A stretch of DNA of 25,751 nucleotides from Syntrophaceae bacterium (GTDB lineage: Bacteria > Desulfobacterota > Syntrophia > Syntrophales > Smithellaceae). Shown piece after piece: positions 15,490 through 22,428 of the stretch. The position numbers and the translations under genes were made by a program. The notes under the pieces were generated by a model. It was given only the letters and a program-made list of their open reading frames with translations. It did no database searches and was not told where the DNA came from. The stretch is from positions 1 through 25,751 of the forward strand of contig DNYQ01000145.1 of the NCBI GenBank assembly GCA_003506745.1, given 5' to 3'. The number at the start of each line of letters is the position of its first letter. Position 1 is the stretch's first letter.

Positions 15490-17985
15490 TCATCCCCTGA
15501 TAATGTTGGCGACTTCGAGCAGCTCATTGTCGGGGATGCAGCCGATTTGAATAATCGAAAGCTGGGCGACAACAGCGCGAAGCTTTTCAATGTCATCGGA
15601 GCGCATGAACTGTGTGCCGATCTGGGAGAGCTCCTCAAAACGGGGCTTGTCGGCAAACAGATGGGGAGAACTGATCATCCGTTTGAACCGCTCGACCACG
15701 AACCAATCTTGCCGCCAGAGGATTTCGAAGTTTTTACCTTTTAGATCATCAAGATGGTGCTCGAAATCCTTGTCGTTGCGGTCGATTGAGCGTTGAGCTG
15801 TTTTTGCTAGGCTGTCAAAGGCCGACGCCTCAGATGGACGGGCATGTTGGCGGATGTACTCGTCAAAGAAGGACACGACCCCGTCGAGATCAATTTGGCG
15901 CATTTCCCTGAGGTGTTCTTTTCGGACTTGGGCAAGGAGCCGTCGGGCCTCGAGCACCTTTTCCATGGCTTCCTGGGACTTTTCAGTTTCTGCCTCCTCG
16001 GGCTTCAGCGAGACTGCAGATTCGAGTTTCCGTCGTGCTTGGTTCAGTTTTGGATTGTCCACAACTTGATTGATCGCGTCGATGCGGTTCAGCGTTTTTT
16101 CGCCTTCCTCGATAACCATGGCAGCCGCCGCGGTGTAGTCGGGCTGTACCTCTTGGCGAGAATAGAAGTTCTTACCTGAATGGAAGGTGCCGCCAATACA
16201 GGGCACGGAGACTTCGATGATGATATTACCCGAGTCTAGGATTTCGTAGTCACATTCAAGATCGGCACCGGCGGGAATCACGCCGTCATCGAAATCTGAG
16301 CCTGAAATCTTCAAGACACCAATGGGCCGGTTATCAGTAATGGGATTATCGATTTCGCCCTCCCATAAATTCAGATTGAGCGATCCTGGGGTGCCGGATT
16401 TGAGCGACTCAGCCGCTTTAAATATCTTTTTGCCTTTCTTCGGCAGCGAGTCGCCCGAGCGAACTAAATAGTCAAGCACTGGGCGGCCGCCAAGTTTCTC
16501 CAATACCTCAACTCCAACCGAGTGCGAGGCAGGAATGGCATCCACGGAGGCGGCGGTTCGAGTAATAACAATTTTGTCCTGTTCCAGGGCTATGGGGCCG
16601 CCCATGGAGTCGAACACAAACACCTTGAAGGTGTTATCACCAGTTTTTGTCAGGGTGACGTCGATGGTTGCGCCATGTTTCAGAGGCAGGCGGCCCGATG
16701 TCCAGCCGGTGTCGATGCTATCGACCTGAAACTCGGCGCCCGCCGCGGCCTGGCCTGCCAATTGTGCGGCGATTTTGGCTTTAACATCTGGAGTGCGAGC
16801 TATGTAGTTGAAAGACAGCGCCAGCCTGCCTCCTGAGGAAATCTGACCACGGGTGTTTTTGCGTGACCGATTCTGGGAGCTCCAGTCGATGGACTCCGCA
16901 AAAAGGCTCGCCCCTTCGGCAACAGCTGTCATGGGATTTACATCGGTGTTCCCTGGGATTCCCAACTCAAAGGCAACTTTGTCACGCAAGGGTTTATAAT
17001 TGGTCGGTCCGCCGATGAACACAATCCGTTCAAGGTCATGTGGGGAGAGGCCGGCCTTATTAAGCGTCTCCCGGGCAGACTCAATTGATTCACCAACGCG
17101 TTCTGCGATCAGTTTGTCGTAGGTGCCACGTTGCAGAGGAATATCGAGATAAATTTCATTGTCGTTGAGATCCTTCACTCGGGCTTCGGTTTCCGAGAGA
17201 CTGATAACCGAATCTTCGCGGGCCGAAAGTTCGATCTTGGCGCGTTCAGTGGCCCAGGTGGCCATCCGGATGAGAGATTTGAAGCTCGGATTCACTGAAA
17301 AATCTTTTGGAAGGTCGAAGTGTTCCAGCAGCCAAGGGCGGACAACGTTGTCGACAAGGACGCGGTCGAAATCCCGGCCGCCACATATGGCGATGCCACC
17401 GTGGGCGAGGAGGTTGACCCGTCCGCCGATGCTCTCGGCAATGGCAATATCCAGAGTGCCGCCACCTAGATCATAGATCAGGAACATGCCGTCAGTGCTT
17501 CGGACACGCATGACGCTCATCACCGCTGCAACAGGTTCCTGCATAAGCGCAACATTGCCGAGGCCTGCCATGCTGGCGGCCTGCATGGTGGCGTCCTTCT
17601 GCATTTGGTTAAAAGCCGCAGGAACGGTGATTACGGTTCCGGTACCTGGGTCGTTCCTAATCTCTTCTGGCATGTAGCCGAACAGAACCTTCAACACCTC
17701 TGCGGAGCATTCCTCGGGGGTTTTGGAGAGGTTAACCGCAGAAAATAGAATGGGCGTGCCCGTCCCCATGAGTCGTTTGAACCCCGTCGCGGAGTTGTCA
17801 GGACTTTGAGGCGCCATGTTGTATGCGTTAAATCCAATCTGCTTATTCCCGCGACGGTCGATATAAATTGCCGATGGAGTTACGTCATTCTGCTGGGGAC
17901 TTTTCCAGATATGGGTTTCTGAACCGTCATAGGAACAGATCGCGCTGTTTGTAGTACCCAAGTCAATGCCAACGAAATTAGTCAT
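15490..17985 (-). CDS. Divergent Hsp70 (DnaK-like) chaperone with long C-terminal extension
   Basis: An 831-residue protein, against about 640 for DnaK. The nucleotide-binding domain is intact: phosphate-1 VGIDLGTTNS (5-14), VITVPAAFNQMQKDAT, EPVAAV, phosphate-2 YDLGGGTLDIA (about 172) and adenosine motif IVFIGGPTNY (about 320). VNPMTAVAEGA replaces the usual VNPDEAVA. The substrate-binding half is strongly divergent: no DVTPLSLG-type linker and beta domain, but a beta-rich section (about 390-620) and a helical region (about 620-831) unlike the DnaK lid. It is therefore not the housekeeping DnaK. Its ATG overlaps the stop of the GrpE-like gene (ATGA), and AAA+ follows after 3 bp. It probably handles specific clients together with these partners. 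Confidence 0.92.
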   Translation of the reverse strand: MTNFVGIDLGTTNSAICSYDGSETHIWKSPQQNDVTPSAIYIDRRGNKQIGFNAYNMAPQSPDNSATGFKRLMGTGTPILFSAVNLSKTPEECSAEVLKVLFGYMPEEIRNDPGTGTVITVPAAFNQMQKDATMQAASMAGLGNVALMQEPVAAVMSVMRVRSTDGMFLIYDLGGGTLDIAIAESIGGRVNLLAHGGIAICGGRDFDRVLVDNVVRPWLLEHFDLPKDFSVNPSFKSLIRMATWATERAKIELSAREDSVISLSETEARVKDLNDNEIYLDIPLQRGTYDKLIAERVGESIESARETLNKAGLSPHDLERIVFIGGPTNYKPLRDKVAFELGIPGNTDVNPMTAVAEGASLFAESIDWSSQNRSRKNTRGQISSGGRLALSFNYIARTPDVKAKIAAQLAGQAAAGAEFQVDSIDTGWTSGRLPLKHGATIDVTLTKTGDNTFKVFVFDSMGGPIALEQDKIVITRTAASVDAIPASHSVGVEVLEKLGGRPVLDYLVRSGDSLPKKGKKIFKAAESLKSGTPGSLNLNLWEGEIDNPITDNRPIGVLKISGSDFDDGVIPAGADLECDYEILDSGNIIIEVSVPCIGGTFHSGKNFYSRQEVQPDYTAAAAMVIEEGEKTLNRIDAINQVVDNPKLNQARRKLESAVSLKPEEAETEKSQEAMEKVLEARRLLAQVRKEHLREMRQIDLDGVVSFFDEYIRQHARPSEASAFDSLAKTAQRSIDRNDKDFEHHLDDLKGKNFEILWRQDWFVVERFKRMISSPHLFADKPRFEELSQIGTQFMRSDDIEKLRAVVAQLSIIQIGCIPDNELLEVANIIRG

Positions 17986-18362
17986 AGTTCCACCTTCCTC
18001 AAGGTGACTGTTCCTGTCTTAACCAGACCTTCTTTCCCCATAATGATCGGCTCGAGCATCTGATCGACCATCAAGGATTCCTTAGCATTGAACTCTTCGA
18101 TATTCAGCGGGGTAGCGGCCATGCCCGAGTCAAAGGGATACCCCTCCACGTTGACGATTCGTAGATCTGCTTGCGCCAGGGCCTCTTCCACTTTTTTTAT
18201 GAACCAGCGAAATTGATTTTTATAGCGATTCTGTTCTCCAGCATCAAGTTTCAGCAGCAAACGGTCAAACACCCGACCAAAGCGCCAAGACTCAACTGCC
18301 ATACTAATAACCGCATCCCGCATGACATCCGGGGGCGTTGAGGTTTGTTCAGAGTCCGCCAT
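17982..18362 (-). CDS. Small GrpE-like protein, first gene of the chaperone operon
   Basis: A 126-residue protein. The N-terminal half is helical (VISMAVESWRFGRVFDRLL...FRWFIKKVEEALA). The second half reads VNVEGYPFDSGMAATPLNIEEFN, then LMVDQMLEPIIMGKEGLVKTGTVTLRKVEL. The order (helix, G-x-PFD, a hydrophobic stretch, then G..xxG.V.LRxxxV) mirrors the C-terminal beta domain of GrpE nucleotide-exchange factors, without their long dimer helix. That, and translational coupling to the Hsp70, is the basis of the call. It starts behind a good Shine-Dalgarno (AAGGGAG, 6 bp from ATG). It could instead be an unrelated small cochaperone; a structure prediction would decide. Confidence 0.5.
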   Translation of the reverse strand: MADSEQTSTPPDVMRDAVISMAVESWRFGRVFDRLLLKLDAGEQNRYKNQFRWFIKKVEEALAQADLRIVNVEGYPFDSGMAATPLNIEEFNAKESLMVDQMLEPIIMGKEGLVKTGTVTLRKVEL

Positions 18363-18429
18363 ATTTTTCTCCCTTTTGTAAGAGGTGGCCTCGCTCTTCG
18401 GACCACAAGCAGTGTTGCAAAAGTGGACA

Positions 18430-18720
18430 GGGGTTGGGCTGCGGCATCTTTTCGGGGAAGGCTCATGTTTTGGGCAAGCACACCCCTGAGCGCCTTGTTG
18501 TTGTGTTTGATGTCGTCCAGGGGGTCGTCCACAAGCTGGTCGATGGTGCGATGTACATTAGGAAGATGAGAGTCAGGACAACATGCTTGTATTCGGCTGC
18601 ACCCATCGTACTCCGCAATATGTCGGCCATTTGCCAAAGTTGGGCTTCGTAAAGGAAGGAGGCGGGGCAGTCTAAAGTCCGTCCAGGCCCGCTCTGTTTT
18701 TTGAGTCGTCCGCGTGGCAT
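18430..18720 (-). pseudogene. hsdM: Type I methyltransferase HsdM, N-terminal remnant with internal deletion
   Basis: From ATG 18720, with AGGAGAG upstream, the frame reads MPRGRLKKQ...[16 protein letters not shown] and [20 protein letters not shown], the start of HsdM. A deletion of roughly 50 residues and a frameshift follow. It then continues [20 protein letters not shown] and [14 protein letters not shown], the next conserved HsdM piece, and fades near 18430, about 70 bp before the chaperone operon. The methyltransferase motifs (NPPF) are all lost. It faces the same way as the hsdR tail at 8994-10042, the expected gene order of an hsd operon. Confidence 0.85.
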
Positions 18721-18837
18721 GCTGCTCTCCTGAATGCCTTTGTGTGTCAACTAAATCCCCTTTATCGTCAAGGGCGTTGGCAGAGAAATGCACCTGCTTG
18801 GGCTGGGCGTTCAGGGATCTCACGTGTAGATTATTCG

Positions 18838-18853
18838 GATGGCCTAGGCCATC
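18838..18853. repeat. Perfect 16-bp palindrome upstream of hsdM remnant
   Basis: GATGGCCTAGGCCATC is fully self-complementary and lies about 120 bp upstream of the hsdM start. It could be an operator of the lost hsd operon or of a vanished neighbour. No regulator gene is visible nearby. Confidence 0.45.
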
Positions 18854-18919
18854 GCTAGGTTTTTGGCAGTGTTCCATTACCATAATCTCCGCCCGGAGCA
18901 TTTTTCGCGCGCCCGGCGC

Positions 18920-18966
18920 TGGCGTCAAGGCCAGGCCCTTCGGGGCGCAAGCGCGCCTTGACGCCA
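18920..18966. other. Long GC-rich hairpin with a TTCG-capped inner stem
   Basis: TGGCGTCAAGGC (18920-18931) pairs perfectly with GCCTTGACGCCA (18955-18966). Inside, GCCC-TTCG-GGGC forms a second stem with a stable UUCG-type tetraloop. There is no T-run, so a simple terminator is not obvious. It may be part of a structured RNA or a mobile-element end. The surrounding 18721-18990 contains no recognisable gene. Confidence 0.5.
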
Positions 18967-18991
18967 ACCGCCTTGGCCGCGCGGTTATCTT

Positions 18992-19517
18992 TGGTGCCGG
19001 GCGAACAGGTTGTTTGGAATACAAAGAGGGGGGCGTGTGCCCCCCTCTCTTCTTACCCGCCCTTCTGGGCGGAAGTACTCAAACGCATCAGACTTGGTAC
19101 CCTGCCACGGGTCCCCTAGCTCCCTTCGCCCCTAGGCATTTCTACCCAGCGTCTATCCTTCGCTTACCTGTTGACGGTAGCCAACCGCCTCCAGTGCCCT
19201 GCGCTCTTCACGCGAGGTCAGACCTAGACGTTGCCCCAATATGGGGAGGTTACTACGGAGCCTCCGTGCCCAGCCGATAGCCGGCTGGTTGCATCCCCGA
19301 TTCAATTGATACGGCACTTGCCCTTTAGGGCAGTACGCCGTCGTGAGCTTTTACCTCACATACCGCATTATCCGCTGTAGACGCCATCTGTGCTCTCATG
19401 TTCACCGCCGGAGCGTATCCCGGCATTCCTGCTCCTTTCAACTTTCGAAGTGGCACAGCGAGGTGTTACTCCGAAGCTAGCGTGAAAGTTTTCCAGCGGT
19501 GGTTCCTTTCGTCGTCA
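18992..19517 (-). repeat. Direct repeat of about 526 bp, copy 1 (group II intron-like fragment)
   Basis: The sequence runs in parallel with 20738-21263 at high identity by eye, both starting near TGCCG.GCG and ending at GTCGTCA. Copy 2 continues into a group II intron 5' end, so this copy is probably the same intron interior (domain I and following) lacking the 5' end, on the minus strand. No reverse transcriptase reading frame survives. It begins with a terminator-like hairpin at 19026-19047 and lies upstream of the two lipoprotein genes. Confidence 0.7.
19026..19054. terminator. Bidirectional terminator-like hairpin in repeat copy 1
   Basis: GAGGGGGGC and GCCCCCCTC pair perfectly around a GTGT loop; TCTTCTT follows on the plus strand, and a CTCTTTGTATT tail follows on the minus strand. 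The same hairpin is found in repeat copy 2. Confidence 0.65.
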
Positions 19518-19682
19518 GAGATATAGTCACATTATCTTCCTCCTGTCCCCTCGATAGGATTTCACCCGTTTTTTCTTTCATCTTGGCGATCCGCCGCGCT
19601 TCTGCTATGTCACCCCAAAAGGGGGAGGCATGGGCAAGCTCGCTGCTCTTGCTGTGAATCTTATTACAGGAGAGACAAGAAA

Positions 19683-20321
19683 ATGAATAAGATTCTATTT
19701 ATGATTCTACTTGCATCACTCTTACTTGTCGGATGTGCAACGATTCAAGCGCCGCAAGGCGTAGATAATTCTATTTTTTCCCAAACAAAAAAGAAGACAG
19801 TTATATTAAATGATAGCAATAAGAAAAGATCATTATCTTTTGTCGAAGGCCCTGCAATGGCGATAGACGAAAATAATCACAATATATATTCATTAACAAA
19901 ATTTAAAAATGCTAACGGAGAAATTCGATATAGACTTATATACAAGTGCGTTGGAATATGGGTAGGAAGTGCTATTGAACGTAATACAGGAACTTCACTG
20001 CACAAAGATTTAATATCTCAAGACGACATAAACGGTTACGTCCTTGAAGCAGGGGCAATCGACATTGATCGCCACTTACTTGATGAATCTTTGGATTCTG
20101 GGATGAAAATAGTATTGACTAGTAAGGGAAGCGGTACAGTGTTGACGCCGTCTCCAGAAATGAGAAAAGCTATGTCTCGTAATGACTTTAACGAATTAGA
20201 AAAGCTGATAAAAAGCGGGCACGGGAATCAGTCAAAGTATGAAAATAAATCGGCGACAATAAATATTCCTCCAGCATATTTAAAAGCCTTCTTGGCAAAG
20301 TCCGACTTAATAGAGTTATAA
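19683..20321 (+). CDS. Predicted lipoprotein, unknown function
   Basis: A 212-residue protein with a lipoprotein signal peptide (ILFMILLASLLLVGC; lipobox LVGC, Cys 18). The mature part is polar and lysine-rich, with a probable beta region (AIDENNHNIYSLTKFKNANGEIRYRLIYKCVGIWVGSA) and a C-terminal NDFNELEKLIKSG that may be helical. No family recognised. The Shine-Dalgarno AGGAGA lies about 10 bases before the ATG. The gene is strongly AT-rich between GC-rich repeats. The next lipoprotein gene starts 11 bp after its stop, so the two form an operon that was probably acquired together. The 165 bp upstream (19518-19682) hold a CCCCAAAAGGGG hairpin near 19612 and no gene. Confidence 0.75.
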   Translation: MNKILFMILLASLLLVGCATIQAPQGVDNSIFSQTKKKTVILNDSNKKRSLSFVEGPAMAIDENNHNIYSLTKFKNANGEIRYRLIYKCVGIWVGSAIERNTGTSLHKDLISQDDINGYVLEAGAIDIDRHLLDESLDSGMKIVLTSKGSGTVLTPSPEMRKAMSRNDFNELEKLIKSGHGNQSKYENKSATINIPPAYLKAFLAKSDLIEL

Positions 20322-20332
20322 GGAGATATTAT

Positions 20333-20734
20333 ATGCGCTGCATTCCGGCAATGCTTTGCGTCATCTTTATATCGCTAGCCGGGTGTGGGCACAAAAATCC
20401 GAACAGCACCGATGGCTGGAACTATCCAGAGAATGCAAATGGAAGATATTATAATACCTGGCAGGATATTCAGGAATGTCGGGCCAGTGTTCCGCGAGAA
20501 CGGGTTAATGATACTAACGCCGTGTCGCAGCATATCAGCATCTGCATGCAGGGGAAGGGATACATACCTGCCGGTTACACTTCAGAAGAGCGATCAGCCA
20601 TTGTGACGGAGTATTCGAGTTATTTTTCATCACAGGACTTTTTAAAAGCATTCATTTTCAGTGGCATGTCCATTGGGGCCGATGCCTGGGGCGCTGGCAT
20701 GCGTGGTGAGGATTGGCCGGACTTTGACAAATGA
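20333..20734 (+). CDS. Predicted small lipoprotein, unknown function
   Basis: A 133-residue protein with the signal peptide MRCIPAMLCVIFISLAGC (lipobox SLAGC, Cys 18). The mature part includes YNTWQDIQECRASV and QHISICMQGKGYIP, an arrangement with two Cys that suits a small surface protein (the ECRAS..CMxxKGY pattern is common in unnamed Gram-negative lipoproteins). It follows the first lipoprotein gene by 11 bp with an AGGAGAT Shine-Dalgarno. A strong hairpin terminator stands 36 bp after its stop, inside the direct repeat. Partner of the upstream lipoprotein by context only. Confidence 0.75.
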   Translation: MRCIPAMLCVIFISLAGCGHKNPNSTDGWNYPENANGRYYNTWQDIQECRASVPRERVNDTNAVSQHISICMQGKGYIPAGYTSEERSAIVTEYSSYFSSQDFLKAFIFSGMSIGADAWGAGMRGEDWPDFDK

Positions 20735-20737
20735 TCG

Positions 20738-21263
20738 TGATGCCGAGCGGATAGCTTGCTGGAATACAAAGAGGGGGGCATGCGCCCCCCTCTCTTCTTC
20801 CCCCTCCCTTCTGGGCGGGAGTACTCAAACGCATCAGACTTGGTACCCTGCCACGGGTCCCCTAGCTCCCTTCGCCTCTGGGCATTTCTACCCGGCGTCT
20901 ATCCTTCGCTTACATGTCGGCGGTAGCCAGCCGCCTCCAATGCCCTGCGCTGTTCACGCAGGGTCGGACGTAGACGTTGCCCCGATAAGGGGAGGTTACT
21001 ACGGAGCCTCCGTGCCCAGCCGATAGCCGGCTGGTTGCATCCCCGATTCGATTGAAACGGCACTTGCCCTTTAGGGCAGTACGCCGCCGTGAGCCATTAC
21101 CTCACATACCGCATTATCCGCTGTAGACGCCATCTGTGCTCTCATGTTCACCGCCGGGGCGTATCCCGGCATTCCTGCTCCTTTCAACTCCCGAAGTGGC
21201 ACAGCAGAGTGTTACTCCAGGGCTAGCATGAGAGTTTTCCAGCGATGGTTCCTTCCGTCGTCA
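20738..21263 (-). repeat. Direct repeat of about 526 bp, copy 2 (group II intron-like fragment)
   Basis: Same sequence series as 18992-19517 in the same orientation, for example GTACTCAAACGCATCAGACT and CATACCGCATTATCCGCTG. With copy 1 it brackets the lipoprotein pair. Beyond 21263 it continues to the putative intron 5' end at 21457, which copy 1 lacks. Confidence 0.7.
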
Positions 21264-21457
21264 TGGCGGATCGGGTCGGGCTTTCGCCCTTCAACGCAAC
21301 TGCTCTAACCGCATCGAGCTTATGTCCGGTAGCCTACCGGTTTCGTCTCGCGCGGCCGCTGCGTCCCTTGCGCGTCACAGTCCATGCCCGAAGGCGAAGG
21401 TACTGTCCCGCGGCCCTGGTTCCCAGGGCTTTCGGTATTTAATCTATCCAGGCGCAC
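20760..21457 (-). mobile_element. Truncated group II intron, 5' portion (domain I region)
   Basis: The minus strand begins GTGCGCCTGGATAG at 21457, fitting the GUGYG 5' consensus of bacterial group II introns. A run of GC-rich stem-loops, as expected for domain I, extends to the terminator hairpin. No maturase/reverse transcriptase gene and no domain V follow, so it is a dead 5' fragment. Assignment rests on the 5' consensus, structure-rich sequence and proximity to a clear intron 3' end 17 bp upstream. Confidence 0.5.
20771..20799. terminator. Terminator hairpin after the lipoprotein operon
   Basis: GAGGGGGGC and GCCCCCCTC pair perfectly around ATGC, followed by TCTTCTT on the plus strand. 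It lies 36 bp downstream of the second lipoprotein stop and is identical in stem to 19026-19047. Confidence 0.7.
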
Positions 21458-21474
21458 CACATCACATCGCTAGC

Positions 21475-21590
21475 GTGGACTCAACCCTACTTCACACCCC
21501 GGTTACGGGCCGGGTAGCTTGTAGGGCTGGTCCCCAAACCGCGCGGGCGAGTTTCCTTCGCACGCGGCTTTCCGGTGCGGGCGTATCCAT
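21475..21590 (-). ncRNA. Group II intron domains V and VI (3' end of an intron)
   Basis: On the minus strand, 21571-21536 folds as domain V: AAAGCCGCG pairs with CGCGCGGTTT, with a bulge, a second stem TGCGA/TCGC and a GGAAAC-type loop. The catalytic AGC triad is in place. Domain VI follows at 21533-21477: GGACC-AGCCCTAC pairs with GTAGGGTT-G-A-GTCC, leaving one bulged A (complement of T21481) 7 bases from the probable intron end AC at 21475. This is the branch-point arrangement of group II introns. Upstream domains and reverse transcriptase are absent, so the piece cannot splice. Confidence 0.75.
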
Positions 21591-21604
21591 CTCAACATCG
21601 CTGG

Positions 21605-22024
21605 CTAGGCGATGTCATGCAGCAGGCTACGCTGCGGATAGCCCTGGACCTTGTGGCAGGTTGGCTGACCTTTTCTGATGCGCGGGATCTGATGTCCAAG
21701 ATGGTGGATGCCGTCTGCGGCCAGGATGGACAATGCCTGTCCTGACCGCGCCCAGGCATCCCAGATGACGTGGGCATCGTGATCCAAAATGCTGCTGTAA
21801 CGCCTCCTTCTTATTATGGACATTACGCCGTCCTTCGCGACCCGGGCTGACGTTTCCCCTGGCGGACGTGTCGGCGTGGCGACCGACAATTCCAAAACGG
21901 GTTTGAGTTCAGCATAGCGCTTCGCCGGAGCTGGCGCCCAGTCCTGGGCCGGGGAAAAGGCGGGGAATGAAGGCGAACTGATCCACTTCATATATGGACG
22001 TGAGAATCTATGATTCATGGGCAT
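21605..22024 (-). CDS. Open frame of 139 codons, doubtful gene
   Basis: An uninterrupted minus-strand frame reads MPMNHRFSRPYMKWISS ... YSSILDHDAHVIWDAWARSG ... IRKGQPTCHKVQGYPQ. No family is recognised, composition is rich in Pro, Arg and Ala, and no good Shine-Dalgarno is visible. It abuts the group II intron piece and may be debris of a transposase or other gene. It is listed because it is the only sizeable frame in 21600-22200. Confidence 0.2.
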   Translation of the reverse strand: MPMNHRFSRPYMKWISSPSFPAFSPAQDWAPAPAKRYAELKPVLELSVATPTRPPGETSARVAKDGVMSIIRRRRYSSILDHDAHVIWDAWARSGQALSILAADGIHHLGHQIPRIRKGQPTCHKVQGYPQRSLLHDIA

Positions 22025-22064
22025 TCCCAGTCCAGGAATGCTCTAGCCGTTGAACCACCTCCCC
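22018..22064 (-). other. tRNA-like fragment (D arm and anticodon arm)
   Basis: The minus strand reads GGTTCAACGGCTAGAGC, a good D arm (GTTC/GAGC stem), then ATTCC-TGGACTG-GGAAT, a perfect 5-bp stem with a 7-base loop. Loop position 33 is G, not U, and no T arm or matching acceptor stem follows. It may be a decayed tRNA or a chance match. The rest of 22065-22204 holds no gene. Confidence 0.3.
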
Positions 22065-22204
22065 GGCACGGAAGATTGAAACCCGACTAGCTTTCATTTT
22101 TTTTGGTCGACCCCCCTCAAAAATCTTGCGCGAAAAAATGCCCCGCGGATAACGTTTTGGTGTTCGGCATTCGTGCAACTAACCCTTAAGCAGTGAGGTA
22201 ACAC

Positions 22205-22426
22205 ATGGGAATTATGAAGAAATCAGACACACAGTCCCGGCAGGTCAACATCAAAATCTCGGACGGGCTTTTCGACAGGTACCAGGCCGTTAAAGAAAGA
22301 TGTGCCGCGCTGGGATACAGCTACACCCTGCAGCCGGAATTCGGGGATTGGTTGGATGGTCTTTTGGGCAAGGCAGAGAAAGAGCTGGCAAAGGAGGAAA
22401 CGTCCAGGGCCAAGGGGCAGGCCTAG
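22205..22426 (+). CDS. Small protein, possible ribbon-helix-helix DNA-binding type
   Basis: A 73-residue protein. RQVNIKISDGLFDRYQAVKERCAALG has the strand-helix-helix look of small ribbon-helix-helix regulators or relaxosome accessory proteins, and the rest (FGDWLDGLLGKAEKELAKEE) is helical. GAGG six bases before the ATG makes the start secure. Its stop is two bases before the GTG of the next gene, so the two are coupled. Function is not established; a DNA-binding role is suggested by shape only. Confidence 0.6.
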   Translation: MGIMKKSDTQSRQVNIKISDGLFDRYQAVKERCAALGYSYTLQPEFGDWLDGLLGKAEKELAKEETSRAKGQA

Positions 22427-22428
22427 CC

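Noticed and set aside
18251..19024. Long minus-strand open frame across the hsdM remnant
   Set aside because: It mixes the frameshifted hsdM piece with hairpin and repeat DNA; no coherent protein and no start signal. It is explained by the hsdM remnant.
20661..21026. Plus-strand frame sharing GGSTQTHQTWYPATGPLAPF with a frame in repeat copy 1
   Set aside because: The shared peptide only reflects the duplicated intron-like DNA; the intron signals lie on the other strand and no ribosome-binding site is seen.
19015..21263. CRISPR array or tandem repeat array
   Set aside because: Only two long direct copies separated by genes; no short regularly spaced repeats and no cas genes.
21536..21571. 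Retron msr/msd or other reverse-transcriptase system
   Set aside because: The hairpins fit group II domains V and VI, including the bulged branch A, and there is no reverse transcriptase gene in the window.
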